Both the position numbers and the translations under genes were made by a program. From DAISLF01 sp964517345 (GTDB taxonomy: Bacteria > Patescibacteriota > Gracilibacteria > Peribacterales > Peribacteraceae), in contig CAZFBZ010000028.1 of NCBI GenBank assembly GCA_964517345.1, positions 1-18,726 of the forward strand: 18,726 bases of DNA, read 5' to 3'. The notes under the pieces were generated by a model. It saw nothing but the letters and a program-made list of their open reading frames with translations. It was not told the DNA's origin and searched no databases. Every line of letters starts with the position of its first letter. Position 1 is the stretch's first letter. Shown here piece by piece: positions 6,983-15,046 of this stretch.

Positions 6983-7991
6983 CGCGGTAGAGCGGAAGGA
7001 GACAATGCCATGAATAACGTTCACGCGCCGCCGATGCGATGCGCTGACGATCCTGCCGAGTCCGGAGCAACTGGAGAATCGTCGCTGCACATGCCTGAGC
7101 ATTGCGCGCCTCAAAGAGCTGCCCCGTGATTCCCTCGATGACCGCATCCGGCGCGCCGCCCAGACGAGCAGCTGCGACCGGCACGCCCCGTGCAGCGGCC
7201 TCGATGAGAACAATGCCGAATCCCTCCATGTCTCCCGGCCGGGGGAGGAGGGGGAGTACGAATGCGGATGCATCCGCGTAGGCCTTTTCCAGTGCCAAAT
7301 CGTCCAGGTTTGTATCAAATATTATGGCTTCTGTCAGTCCCCTTTCTTGTACTACTTTTTTGATCAATGAGGCTTCCGGCCCTGAGCCCGCAATGCGATA
7401 CCGCAGCCCGGGAATCTCGCGCCTCAACAGAGGAAAGACTTCAGCGACGAACCATGCGACACCTTTGCGCGGCACCAACCGTCCGACCGTCAGGAGCGTC
7501 GGCAAGTCGGGAACCGGAGTGACAGGCGGGATCTCCTCGGGCCAGAGCCCGCAGGGGATAATCCGTATACGTTCATCCGGTACTCCCCTCTTTCGCACTT
7601 CATCCGCTGTCGCGCTGCTGATACAAATGACGACGCGAAGGCGCGGCAATGATGCGCGAATCAGAAACTGGTACCAGACAGCCGGATAGGTGACATCAAG
7701 CCCGCAGGCCGTCGCGCTCACGCGGCAACCGCAGGCGGAGAGGAGCGCTCCAAGCGGAGCCAGTGCCGCATCCCCCAGATGCACGCGATCCCGGCACATC
7801 ACGGCAAAAACGCAGTCCGCAAGTAACCGGAATGGAAAGCTGATGTCCCACCGCACAAGCGGCGCACAAACCCGCGCCCCGCGCCCGCCGATCATGCGCA
7901 GACAACGCGCAAGGTCGCGGTTGAGCCGCTGCATACCGCCACGACCGGGCGGCTTGCGGGAGAGGAAGAGGAGGCGCACGCCTCCGAGCAT
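6969..7991 (-). CDS. GT4-family glycosyltransferase (first of a pair)
   Basis: The 340-residue GT-B protein begins with LLFLSRKPPGRGGMQRL, the Gly-rich acceptor loop typical of GT4 enzymes. Its C-terminal half has LLTVGRLVPRKGV, IAGSGPEA, and MEGFGIVLIEAAARGVPVAA with the EX7E pair. It is predicted to transfer a sugar from an NDP-sugar in cell-surface glycan synthesis; the specific linkage is unknown. It starts at ATG 7991, 62 bases from the divergent tsaD gene, and heads the minus-strand unit GT4-GT4-GT-C-lgt. A markedly AT-richer patch around 7305-7370 lies inside it and contains a promoter-like sequence pointing towards the downstream genes. No Shine-Dalgarno or clear promoter is visible in the 62-base gap. 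Confidence 0.9.
   Translation of the reverse strand: MLGGVRLLFLSRKPPGRGGMQRLNRDLARCLRMIGGRGARVCAPLVRWDISFPFRLLADCVFAVMCRDRVHLGDAALAPLGALLSACGCRVSATACGLDVTYPAVWYQFLIRASLPRLRVVICISSATADEVRKRGVPDERIRIIPCGLWPEEIPPVTPVPDLPTLLTVGRLVPRKGVAWFVAEVFPLLRREIPGLRYRIAGSGPEASLIKKVVQERGLTEAIIFDTNLDDLALEKAYADASAFVLPLLPRPGDMEGFGIVLIEAAARGVPVAAARLGGAPDAVIEGITGQLFEARNAQACAATILQLLRTRQDRQRIASAARERYSWHCLLPLYRDALL
7309..7337 (-). promoter_or_regulatory. Putative internal promoter inside the first GT4 gene
   Basis: On the minus strand CTGACA (7337-7332, five of six matches to TTGACA) is followed after exactly 17 bases by TACAAA (7314-7309, four of six matches to TATAAT), with TGA before the -10 giving an extended form. 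It sits in a local AT-rich patch in otherwise GC-rich coding DNA. The start would be near 7302, about 320 bases upstream of the second GT4 start. It could give the second GT4, the GT-C-like gene and lgt independent expression. Confidence 0.4.
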
Positions 7992-8053
7992 GCCAAGTTG
8001 CCTGAATCACGCAAGGACGCGCACAGGTTGCGAAATTCCTGTAGTGTAGGCGC

Positions 8054-9091
8054 ATGCGCATTCTGGGCATCGAAACCTCATGCGACGAGACATCCGTGGC
8101 GGTCGTTGAGGACGGCATGACCGTGGCATCCAACGTGATCGCCAGCTCCCAGGCGGCATTCAAGAAGCTGGCGGGCGTCATTCCCGAGGAGGCCGCACGG
8201 CGCCAGGTAGAATGCATGATCCCCGTTCTCCGCCAAGCCATGGACGAGGCGGGGCCGGCCCCCGTCGACGCGATTGCCGTCACACGAGGACCGGGACTGC
8301 TGGGATCGCTGCTTGTGGGCACAGTGACAGCTCGCGCGGCTTCTCAACTCTGGAATTTACCGCTCATCGGTGTGCACCACACCCTTGGTCACTTAAGTTC
8401 GGTGTGGCTGAATCAGGCATCGGATCCGCCTGCATTTCCCTGCCTGTGTCTCTCGGCATCCGGGGGACACACGGATCTGTGGTATCGCACCTCGCATACG
8501 CAGGGACGCCTGATCGGCCGCACGCGGGACGATGCCGCGGGCGAGGCGTTCGACAAGGGCGCATCGCTGCTCGGACTCCCCTATCCCGGCGGTCCGGCCA
8601 TTGGCAAAGCATCGGAGACAGGCAGTGCCACAGCACATGCTTTCCCTCTGCCGCTGCGGGGAGACGCCTCGTGTGACTTCAGTTTCTCCGGGCTCAAGAC
8701 CTCCCTGAAGTACCTGCTTCGCGATTTAGGGTTTGATCCGCTCGCGCCCGGCAATGCGCTCCCGGACCTGGCCGCGTCGTTTCAGGAGGCCATCTGTCAT
8801 CATCTCCTGGACCGCCTGCTGCGCGCGATCGAACTGCACCCGGATGCGCGCGAGGTGCATATCGTCGGAGGCGTTTCGGCAAACACACGGCTGCGGGTGC
8901 TGGCCCGTGAATGCTGTGCGAAACATGGCCTCACGCTCCGCGTACCGGCGGCTGGAGCCTACTGCACCGACAATGCCGCGATGATCGCATCCGCGGGATT
9001 CTTCCTGTGGAAGGAACTGGGTGAGAAGGCATTCGCGCCGTTCGACACCGTGGCATCACTGCCGCTGGAGGAAAGCATGCCCGCTGCCTGA
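8054..9091 (+). CDS. tsaD: tRNA N6-adenosine threonylcarbamoyltransferase TsaD
   Basis: TsaD transfers the threonylcarbamoyl group to A37 of ANN-decoding tRNAs (t6A) in the cytoplasm, acting with TsaB, TsaE and TsaC; none of these is in the window. The 345-residue protein has the N-terminal ILGIETSCDETS, the metal-binding HHTLGH (His109 and His113), SASGGHT, DDAAGEAFDK, SFSGLKTS, GGVSANTRLR and TDNAAMIA (third metal ligand Asp306). The usual GGVVPExASRxH stretch reads AGVIPEEAARRQ, so the Ser and His normally present are replaced; the catalytic metal site is intact. ATG 8054 matches the family N-terminus. No Shine-Dalgarno is visible; a weak TAGTGT ends six bases before the ATG. Transcription converges on the 28-residue gene at 9095. 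Confidence 0.95.
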   Translation: MRILGIETSCDETSVAVVEDGMTVASNVIASSQAAFKKLAGVIPEEAARRQVECMIPVLRQAMDEAGPAPVDAIAVTRGPGLLGSLLVGTVTARAASQLWNLPLIGVHHTLGHLSSVWLNQASDPPAFPCLCLSASGGHTDLWYRTSHTQGRLIGRTRDDAAGEAFDKGASLLGLPYPGGPAIGKASETGSATAHAFPLPLRGDASCDFSFSGLKTSLKYLLRDLGFDPLAPGNALPDLAASFQEAICHHLLDRLLRAIELHPDAREVHIVGGVSANTRLRVLARECCAKHGLTLRVPAAGAYCTDNAAMIASAGFFLWKELGEKAFAPFDTVASLPLEESMPAA

Positions 9092-9100
9092 CGCTCAGGC
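9086..9100. other. Perfect hairpin shared by two convergent stop codons
   Basis: GCCTGA (9086-9091), loop CGC, TCAGGC (9095-9100) is a perfect six-base inverted repeat, with one further G-U pair possible. It contains the TGA of tsaD on one strand and the TGA of the 28-residue gene on the other. There is no T-run on either side, so it is not a classical terminator, but it could stop transcription or protect 3' ends in both directions. Confidence 0.5.
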
Positions 9101-9181
9101 GAGGGCCGGAAGGATCGCCCCGAGGACGATCGCCAGAACGCCGATGACCGCGATGGTGCGGACGAGAGTGTTGCGCTTCAT
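9095..9181 (-). CDS. 28-residue single-TM peptide, coupled to the PKD gene
   Basis: ATG 9181 overlaps the stop of the PKD protein as ATGA (9181-9178), and the frame ends in TGA at 9097-9095, giving 28 residues. The peptide has a basic start (Met-Lys-Arg-Asn-Thr, then an Arg at 8), one hydrophobic helix from about residue 9 to 28, and ends in LGAILPALA. That is a clear membrane-spanning or signal-anchor layout, with positive charges expected on the cytoplasmic side. No function is known to me. The overlap, the consistent codon use and the stop placed three bases from the tsaD stop all argue for a real gene rather than chance. It is short enough to be missed by default gene callers. Confidence 0.6.
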   Translation of the reverse strand: MKRNTLVRTIAVIGVLAIVLGAILPALA

Positions 9182-11093
9182 GAGGAAGAGGAATCGCCAG
9201 AAGGTGTATCGGTGACGGTGATGGAGACGTCCTTCGCCGACTGGTTTCCATACGCGTCTTTCACGGTCAGCGTGACGGTGTACGTGCCGGGCGTCGAGAA
9301 GACATGGACGTACTTAGGAGACGGGCTCTGCGCGATGCTGGTATCTGGCTGCGGATCGTAACGGACATCCCACAGATAGCTCGTCGGCGTGCCGGCTGTG
9401 CAGGACGAATCGAATTCCACGCCCCTGCCCACCTGCACGCGGAGACGACTGGTGACAATGCAGGAGCTCAGTGAGGGCTTGCGGACAACGATCGTGCGCG
9501 TGGCGACGAATTCCTTGCCGGAGGCGAGAACAACCTTGAGCGTGACAGTGAAGTCCCCAGGCGTCTTGTAGAGATGTTCAACTCTCGCTGCGCCAAGCTC
9601 GACGGCGCTTGCGCCCTGGCCCTCGTCGCCGAACAGCCACTTGAAGCCCGCGATCGTCTCGTTCTCCGGAATATAGCTCTGTGAGGCGTCGAACACGACT
9701 CTGAGCGGCGCCACGCCGCCATCCGGTTGCACGAGGATCGTCGGTTCCGCGGACGGCGGCTCCACCGTGACGGGGATCGACATGCGCATCACTTTGCCGT
9801 CGGCATCCTGACCCACGAGCGTCAGCGTGTAGGTACCCTCGCGGCGAAACACGCCTTCGACTGTTTCACCGGTGGTCTTCACATTCGCAGGATCGGACGT
9901 CTCCCAAAAGAAGCGCACAAGCGGCACGCCGGTCTTGGGTGTCAGACTGATCGTCAGCGGCACTTCCCCCTTGATTTTATTGCTGACCACCTCGGGCTCG
10001 CCTTCGAACCGCAGATCCGAGAGAGCCAGCGTCTCGGAGACGCGGACAATGGTGGTGATCTCCGCCAGCGCGCCGCTGAGGTTGCGGATACGGGTGATGA
10101 CCGGATAAATGCCCGGCGACTGGAAGGTGTGACCGATGCGCTTGAGATCGGCACCCCGCTCTTCTTTGCCATCGCCGAACTGCCAGTGAATGTCCTGCAG
10201 TTGCTCCTCGGTGTCGATGCGGAACAATGCTCCGAACGGCGACCCGCCGATCAGATTTTTCGGCTCCGTCGTGAGTGTCACGGGGAACGGCAGCGGAGGA
10301 GGCTCGCTGACCTGCAGCGTGCGCTTGAGCGTGTACTGCGTCTTGTTGATAAGCGTCAGAATAACAGACATCTCGTACTCGCCCGTGGCGTAGTACGTGT
10401 GCGCCGTCTCCGGAGCCGTCGTGGTCTCAACATCACTGCCGTCGCCGTAATCCCAGACCACGTTTTCCAGTTGTTTGACGTCGGTGAGCAGATCGGCGAC
10501 GCTGAAGCGCACGGGCTTCTCGACAATGGGCGATTCGGGAGTCGCCGAGAAGACCGCCTGCGGAATGACCACGCGCCGCGTGAGACGTCGGAAACCGCCG
10601 CCCTCCAGGTTGATGCGCAGGATCACCGGGTACACACCCTGGCGACTGAAGAGCACGGTCGTCGTGGGAACGACGGTCTCTTCGTTGGGTTTGCCGTCGC
10701 CGTCCGTGTCCCACTGATATTTGAGCGGACGGATGCCGAGCTTGCGCAGCACATCGGCGGCGCGCTGGGCGCTCAGGGTGACCGAGACGGGCGCAACCAT
10801 CAGATCGGCGCGGGTGGGATTAACAATGTCGATATTCAGACCGGGTTCGCGCGTGATCATGAACGCGACGGCGACGCTGGCAAGGAGCCCCGGCATCAGC
10901 AGGAGAACGAGCTTGATCAGGCTCCGTTGACGCAACGCCACCGATGCTTTCGAGCGCGAAATACGCATAAGTCCCAGCCAGCCGACCAACAGCAATCCGC
11001 ATCCGCCGCACAGCGCCATGAGCAAGCCGGCGGACACCAGGCTCTTATACTCGGCTTGCGGACCGGGAAGCATGGCGATGGCCGCGCCGCAGA
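9178..11093 (-). CDS. Membrane-anchored protein with six PKD-like domains (5' end in gap)
   Basis: The frame is open from the assembly gap to TGA at 9178. ATG 11073 is the first Met seen, but the frame continues upstream to the gap, so the true start may be missing. Numbering from that Met, two hydrophobic helices lie at about 11-36 and 52-73 with a basic loop between them. About six PKD/Ig-like units follow, at roughly 78-171, 172-256, 262-346, 352-437, 442-531 and 536-622, with typical (W/Y)xxGD(G/E) and G(x)Y(x)V(x)L patterns. Unit 1 carries DTDGDGKPNE, resembling a calcium-binding loop. Unit 6 has Cys538 and Cys558, possibly a disulfide. The tail is Ser-rich. PKD domains usually mediate binding at the cell surface. 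The gene is coupled to the 28-residue gene downstream. Confidence 0.85.
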
Positions 11094-11193
11094 NNNNNNN
11101 NNNNNNNNNNNNNNNNNNNNNNNNNNNNNNNNNNNNNNNNNNNNNNNNNNNNNNNNNNNNNNNNNNNNNNNNNNNNNNNNNNNNNNNNNNNNN
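11094..11193. other. Assembly gap (100 N)
   Basis: Exactly 100 N, the conventional size for a gap of unknown length. It interrupts the end of the lipoprotein gene and probably the start of the PKD gene, both on the minus strand. Any reading frame drawn through it is meaningless. Confidence 0.99.
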
Positions 11194-12191
11194 ATGCCCG
11201 AGCCCGACAGCTGCATCTCGTGACGGAATGATGCGTCGAGCAGGCTCTCGGGTTCGCCTTCGTCCGAGAACGAGTCGACAGGAACCGGCCCGTCATTGAG
11301 CAGCGTGGAGGACCCCGTCAGAGCGAATCGCATAAAATTCTCGCGGGGGAACAGTCGCGCGTCCTGCGGCTCCACGATGGCCGGCGCGGCGTCGTGATCC
11401 TTCAGGTTAGCCGTGAGAACGATGGAGAGGCCACCGTGCCCCTGCACGTAGAGCTTTGTGCGGATATTCCACGACAGGCGGTGCACATAGAAGGTCTTCG
11501 CATCGATCCAGACCTGACCGGTCGCCTCATAGTTGGCAAGTTCGGCCTTAGCGGAAGCTGCATTGAACGTGTTGCCGTTGCTCTCGGAAACTTTCTGCAT
11601 GAAGGCCACGAGCTTGTCCGGATCGATCGTCACGTCGTAGCGGTATGCTTCGTGCCCATTGATCGTCTCAATGCCGCCATCCTTCGTAACGATGACCACT
11701 TCGGACTGCGCGCGGAGCAGCTGCGGATCGGGTGTGACGGAGAGCGCCTCCGCATCGGAGACATTCTCAACCTTCCACCATTGTCCTGCCACCTGCGTGA
11801 GCATCGCGGTCTGCCGATCATCCAGCGGTGGCTCGACGTCGAGCTGCTGCAAGAGGAAAAACCAGTCACTCTGGCTTCGGGTGATGGCCTGGCCTTCCAG
11901 ACTCAGTGTGCGGTGTTCTCCCTCCTGATCCATTTCGCCCTCTAGTGTCGCTGTGACCTGGGTTTCCTTTCCCCCATCCTGCAGCACACCCGACAATTGC
12001 AGGGATGCGCGTCCGTTCATCGCGGGCATGGCTCCGTCAAAGTCGGCCTGCACGTCATAACGCGCGGAGCGCAGTCCACTGCTGGCCAGAGCCGCACGGC
12101 GGAGCACTTCGGACGGCGGCAGATCCCCCTTCTTCCCGCAGGAAGTAAGAAGCAGAACCGCACAGCATCCGCACAGGAAGACACGACGCAT
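11194..12191 (-). CDS. Lipoprotein with a LolA/LppX-like domain (3' end in gap)
   Basis: The N-terminus has a short basic start, a hydrophobic stretch and a lipobox LTSC, so Lgt should lipidate Cys18. The mature start CGKKGDLPP resembles the CGxKGPLYxP start of LptM-type lipoproteins, possibly by chance. About 250 residues follow that look like alternating beta strands. They contain GLRSARYDVQADF, AGQWWKVENV, INGHEAYRYDVTID and WIDAKTFYVHRLSW, a layout like the LolA/LppX/LprG fold that binds lipids or hydrophobic ligands. This is a fold-level impression, not a family match. The last visible part is acidic and Ser-rich. At least 332 residues are present before the gap. It starts 22 bases after the exported Ig-like gene, in the same unit. 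No Shine-Dalgarno is seen. Confidence 0.82.
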
Positions 12192-12213
12192 TAGAACGGG
12201 GAAAGACCGGCGT

Positions 12214-13152
12214 TTAGTGTGCCTGAAGACACTCGCGCGTGCCAGCGCAAGTCCGGCTTTCGATATCCGAGGCTTCCTCGATCGTCCAGCGGATGGTCTT
12301 CTTCCGGCTTGCACGGATGTCTCCGCGGAGTTCGAGTACGCGGACATCGTTACCCTGCAGCGTCAACGGCGGATCGAGCGTGAGACGCACCGTGTCGCCG
12401 TCCATCCGGTCCGCCTTGGCACTGAGCGGCGTGCCATCGGAGCCGCGCAGATACAGCGAACGCAGGTCGGTGTCCCGCGCGGAACCCTGGTTGGTGAAGC
12501 GAATAGCCGTCACCTGCTGGTCCCCGCGCGACCGCGCGACAAGACGCAGGCGCTGCAACACGCGGTTGGCGCCGTAGCTCTGAGAACCGGTAATGGAGAG
12601 ATATTCCACATCAATCGTTCCCGGCTGCACGCGCTGCGGTACGGTGGCGGCAGGAGAAGGCGTGCCGGAAGCAACCGCGACGAAGCGCACGGATGCGTCG
12701 GCCGCCGTACCACCCTTGAACTCCAGCAGGTGCTCTCCGCCGAGCGCGGCATCCGGTGAGATGCTCACGAGAATCGTTACGACTGTCTCGCCGCAGGCAG
12801 GCAGAACATAGTTGCGAAAACGCACCGTAACCGCGCCGTCTTTCTGGGGCACGAACGAGCGTGTGACGCGTTGGTCGCCAACCCAGGCGTAGACGCCGTC
12901 GAAGTCGCGCGCATCACCAAGACCGCGGTGCTGGAGTGTAAGCGATGTGAGCGTGACGGGCGCATCACATGGCGTGCGCAGCGCGAGCGTCATCAGCGGA
13001 TAGCGCTGTGCCCCACGCGGGATGGAGCCGGCGAGCGGCAGGGACGTCGCGCCGACCTCCACGGTGCCAGGCGGCACAGGAGTCCCGGCGAACGCCACCG
13101 GCGCGATCATCAGAACGCAGGCGGCAGCAAGCGACAGATGGAAAATCTTCAT
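12214..13152 (-). CDS. Exported protein with two Ig-like beta repeats
   Basis: The 312-residue protein has a clear signal peptide (residues 1-22, ending AFAG) and no further membrane helix. Two related halves are visible, at about 29-157 and 178-300. Each begins with a T(V/I)(D/E)V-type strand, then a basic strand, VT, a Gly-Asp turn (GLGDARD and GSARDTD) and an aromatic-rich strand before a TV/TL-rich end. Cys62 and Cys120 in the first half, and Cys302 and Cys308 at the C-terminus, could form disulfides. This suggests a secreted or surface beta-sandwich protein; I do not recognise a named family. ATG 13152 is preceded by TATACT eight bases upstream and no Shine-Dalgarno. It appears to be the first gene of the unit that includes the lipoprotein, PKD and 28-residue genes. 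Confidence 0.8.
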   Translation of the reverse strand: MKIFHLSLAAACVLMIAPVAFAGTPVPPGTVEVGATSLPLAGSIPRGAQRYPLMTLALRTPCDAPVTLTSLTLQHRGLGDARDFDGVYAWVGDQRVTRSFVPQKDGAVTVRFRNYVLPACGETVVTILVSISPDAALGGEHLLEFKGGTAADASVRFVAVASGTPSPAATVPQRVQPGTIDVEYLSITGSQSYGANRVLQRLRLVARSRGDQQVTAIRFTNQGSARDTDLRSLYLRGSDGTPLSAKADRMDGDTVRLTLDPPLTLQGNDVRVLELRGDIRASRKKTIRWTIEEASDIESRTCAGTRECLQAH

Positions 13153-13160
13153 AGGACGCC

Positions 13161-13166
13161 AGTATA
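13161..13166 (-). promoter_or_regulatory. -10 element (TATACT) for the Ig-like gene
   Basis: On the minus strand TATACT (five of six matches) ends eight bases before ATG 13152, in a 55-base intergenic gap that is otherwise very GC-rich. No -35 lies at 16-18 bp; TTGCCG is 20 bp away. The predicted start is at or within a few bases of the ATG, so the transcript would be leaderless or nearly so. Confidence 0.5.
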
Positions 13167-13207
13167 GCGCCCGCAGCGCGCAACCGCGGCAATTCCCCGT
13201 CTTTTTC

Positions 13208-14071
13208 TCACCACCGGCCGCTTGCACCGCCGCCGCCGAACGACCCGCCCCCAAAACCGCCGAATCCCCCGCCGCCCCGTCCGCCGCCCATTCCACCCAT
13301 TCCACCCCAGAAGCCGCCGCGCCCACCCCTGCGGGGAGGGTGTCTGGAAATCCAGTAGTCGAAGAACAGTCCAAGCGCGATACAGAACGGGATGGAGAGC
13401 CACCAGCCGAACAGGAACGTCAGGACCACGCCGACGATGCCGCCCAGCACTCCGCCCAGCCACCACGAGCGCGACTGCGCCATGACCGATCCGAAGAACT
13501 GCAGAATAACCAGGATGAGAAAGAAAATTCCCTGCGCGGCGGCGCCGCCCGGAGACTCCGAGTAGCGGTCAGCCGTGTACTCGCCGCCGATGTGCTTCTC
13601 CAGCGACTCGACGGCTGCCAGCAGACCCTCGGCATAGTTGCTGCGCTGGAACTCGGGGGCGATGTCGCGTTCGATGATGCCCTTGGCAACAAGATCGGGC
13701 ACGGCGCCCTCCAGACCGTGACCCACTTGGATCGTGATCTCGCGGTCCTGCAATGCAGCTAAAATAAGAATGCCGTTGTCGTTCTGCTCCGTGCCGATGC
13801 GCCATTTCGGGTTATCCACGACATCCATGGCGGCGTCGAAGATCGGTTCACCGTTGAGCGTGTCCGTGAGCAGGATCGCGATCTCGTTGCTCGTCTCATT
13901 TTTGTACCGCAGCAGCTCGGCCTCCAGCGACTGCTCCTCCTCGGGAGTCAGCGCCTGGAACGTTTGCGTCACATAGCCGTCGTTCGCCGGTACCTGATAC
14001 GCGGCTGCCGGGGCCGCGACGAGTGCGAGCAGCAGGGTGGCCGGCAGCAGGAAGCGTCGGATGATCCGCAT
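13208..14071 (-). CDS. TPM-domain (YgcG-type) membrane protein
   Basis: The 287-residue protein has a signal peptide (1-24, AAPAAA), then a TPM domain at about 33-160 with LTPEEEQSLE, SNEIAILLTD, IGTEQNDNGILILAALQDREITIQ-type strands and VGHGLEGAVPD. Two or three membrane helices follow at about 180-245. It ends in a Gly-rich tail (about 249-287) with GGF/GGM repeats, the usual YgcG-family tail. TPM domains were named for TLP18.3, Psb32 and MOLO-1; plant members act in photosystem II repair and have phosphatase-like activity, but the role of bacterial YgcG is unclear. It starts one base after the lemA stop, and the LemA-TPM pairing is common in bacteria. ATG 14071 fits the signal peptide; the open frame up to 14176 lies inside lemA. 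Confidence 0.9.
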   Translation of the reverse strand: MRIIRRFLLPATLLLALVAAPAAAYQVPANDGYVTQTFQALTPEEEQSLEAELLRYKNETSNEIAILLTDTLNGEPIFDAAMDVVDNPKWRIGTEQNDNGILILAALQDREITIQVGHGLEGAVPDLVAKGIIERDIAPEFQRSNYAEGLLAAVESLEKHIGGEYTADRYSESPGGAAAQGIFFLILVILQFFGSVMAQSRSWWLGGVLGGIVGVVLTFLFGWWLSIPFCIALGLFFDYWISRHPPRRGGRGGFWGGMGGMGGGRGGGGFGGFGGGSFGGGGASGRW

Positions 14072-14072
14072 A

Positions 14073-14660
14073 TCAGGAAGACGGCGCGCTGGCATCGAAG
14101 TCGACCGTCGGAGCCGTGTCGGCGCCGTCAGCGGCTTCAAACGGCTTCTCGGAGGCAAAGCCGAAGAATCCGGCAAGGATGTTGCCCGGGAAGCGCTGGA
14201 CTTTCACGTTGTAGGTTACGACGACTTCATTGTAGTCGCGGCGCGCTTCGGAGATACGGTTCTCGGTGCCTTCGAGCTGCGTCATCAGGTCGCGGAACGC
14301 CTGCGTGGCCTGGAGCTGCGGGTATGCCTCAACAGTGACAAGGAGGCGGGACAACGCGGATTCGAATCCGGTCGCAGCCTGAATCTGGCCCTCGCGGGTG
14401 GTGGCACCCTGCCACTGCGAACGGGCGGCCGTGACGGCCTCGTAGGTCTCACGCTCGAAGTCGGCGGCACCCTTCACGGTGTTCACAAGATTCGGAACGA
14501 GATCGAAGCGACGCTGATACTGCGTTTCCACCTGCGCCCAGGCGGCGGTCACCGTTCCGCGCGAGGTCACAAGTCCGTTGTAGCCGGTCCACACCCAGGC
14601 GACGAGTATCACGGCTATACCGAGCACAATGTAGAGAGCGACGGGTTTCTGATTGGCCAT
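14073..14660 (-). CDS. LemA family protein
   Basis: The 195-residue protein has one N-terminal membrane helix (about 8-25) and a LemA core containing the family stretch RRFDLVPNLVNTVKG near residues 50-64, then long amphipathic helices through EGTENRISEARRDYNE. The C-terminus is acidic and Ala-rich. LemA proteins are membrane-anchored helical-bundle proteins of uncertain function; the domain usually faces outwards. ATG 14660 is used. TATACT lies 28 bases upstream, so a leader of about 21 bases is predicted, again without a Shine-Dalgarno. It is followed after one base by the TPM gene, and the two very likely share a transcript. Confidence 0.92.
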   Translation of the reverse strand: MANQKPVALYIVLGIAVILVAWVWTGYNGLVTSRGTVTAAWAQVETQYQRRFDLVPNLVNTVKGAADFERETYEAVTAARSQWQGATTREGQIQAATGFESALSRLLVTVEAYPQLQATQAFRDLMTQLEGTENRISEARRDYNEVVVTYNVKVQRFPGNILAGFFGFASEKPFEAADGADTAPTVDFDASAPSS

Positions 14661-14688
14661 GGGGATGCTGGGGAAAGAAATCAGACGC

Positions 14689-14694
14689 AGTATA
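14689..14694 (-). promoter_or_regulatory. -10 element (TATACT) upstream of lemA
   Basis: On the minus strand TATACT (five of six matches), preceded directly by TG, lies in the 43-base gap between YggT and LemA. The hexamer ends 28 bases before ATG 14660, so a leader of about 21 bases is expected. No good -35 was found. Confidence 0.4.
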
Positions 14695-14703
14695 CAGCAT
14701 TTG

Positions 14704-15042
14704 TCACTCGTGCAGCTCGTCGTCCTCCGAATTGTACAAAGGCGCTCCCGCCGCGGCTGCGGGCCCGAACGAATCGATGATGAGCGTGAGCACGTAGGCC
14801 ACGAGCGCATACGCGGCGATCGCCGCAGGAATAGCCCAGTCGATAGTGGCGCTGGCCGTGACGCGCCAGGGCGAAAAGAGCCCGGTGAACGGATAGACCA
14901 GCGGATCGCTGATGGACTCGACGAAACGGTAGAACCACGAGACGGTATTCGCGCCGAGCAGCTGGAGCGCCATCCGCAGGCAGAGCAGCGCGACGATGAC
15001 ATCGAGGATGCGCCGTATGTGGCGGGAAGGGTTCTTTTTCAT
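14704..15042 (-). CDS. YggT family membrane protein
   Basis: The 112-residue protein has two membrane helices, at about 12-30 and 68-92. The family stretch around them reads LLGANTVSWFYRFVESISDPLVYPFTGLF (given here only in pieces: LLGAN, FYRFV, SDPLVYPF). A hydrophilic acidic tail (NSEDDELHE) ends it. YggT proteins are small integral membrane proteins found near division and membrane genes; function is poorly defined. It begins four bases after the Gmad2-domain gene stop, so the two are co-transcribed. No Shine-Dalgarno is present before ATG 15042. Confidence 0.88.
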   Translation of the reverse strand: MKKNPSRHIRRILDVIVALLCLRMALQLLGANTVSWFYRFVESISDPLVYPFTGLFSPWRVTASATIDWAIPAAIAAYALVAYVLTLIIDSFGPAAAAGAPLYNSEDDELHE

Positions 15043-15046
15043 CGGA

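Noticed and set aside
6983..7318. N-terminal extension of the second GT4 frame
   Set aside because: It overlaps the first GT4 and does not resemble a GT4 N-terminus; the family N-terminus (GLLTWDFNEPRGGLGR) begins just after ATG 6982.
7992..8053. Divergent promoter pair between the first GT4 and tsaD
   Set aside because: Only weak hexamers are present (TAGTGT on plus, TACACT on minus) with no suitably spaced -35; not strong enough to call as features.
9727..11223. Plus-strand open frame of 498 codons passing through the N gap
   Set aside because: It is antisense to the PKD gene and is continuous only because the N run cannot contain a stop. There is no recognisable protein pattern.
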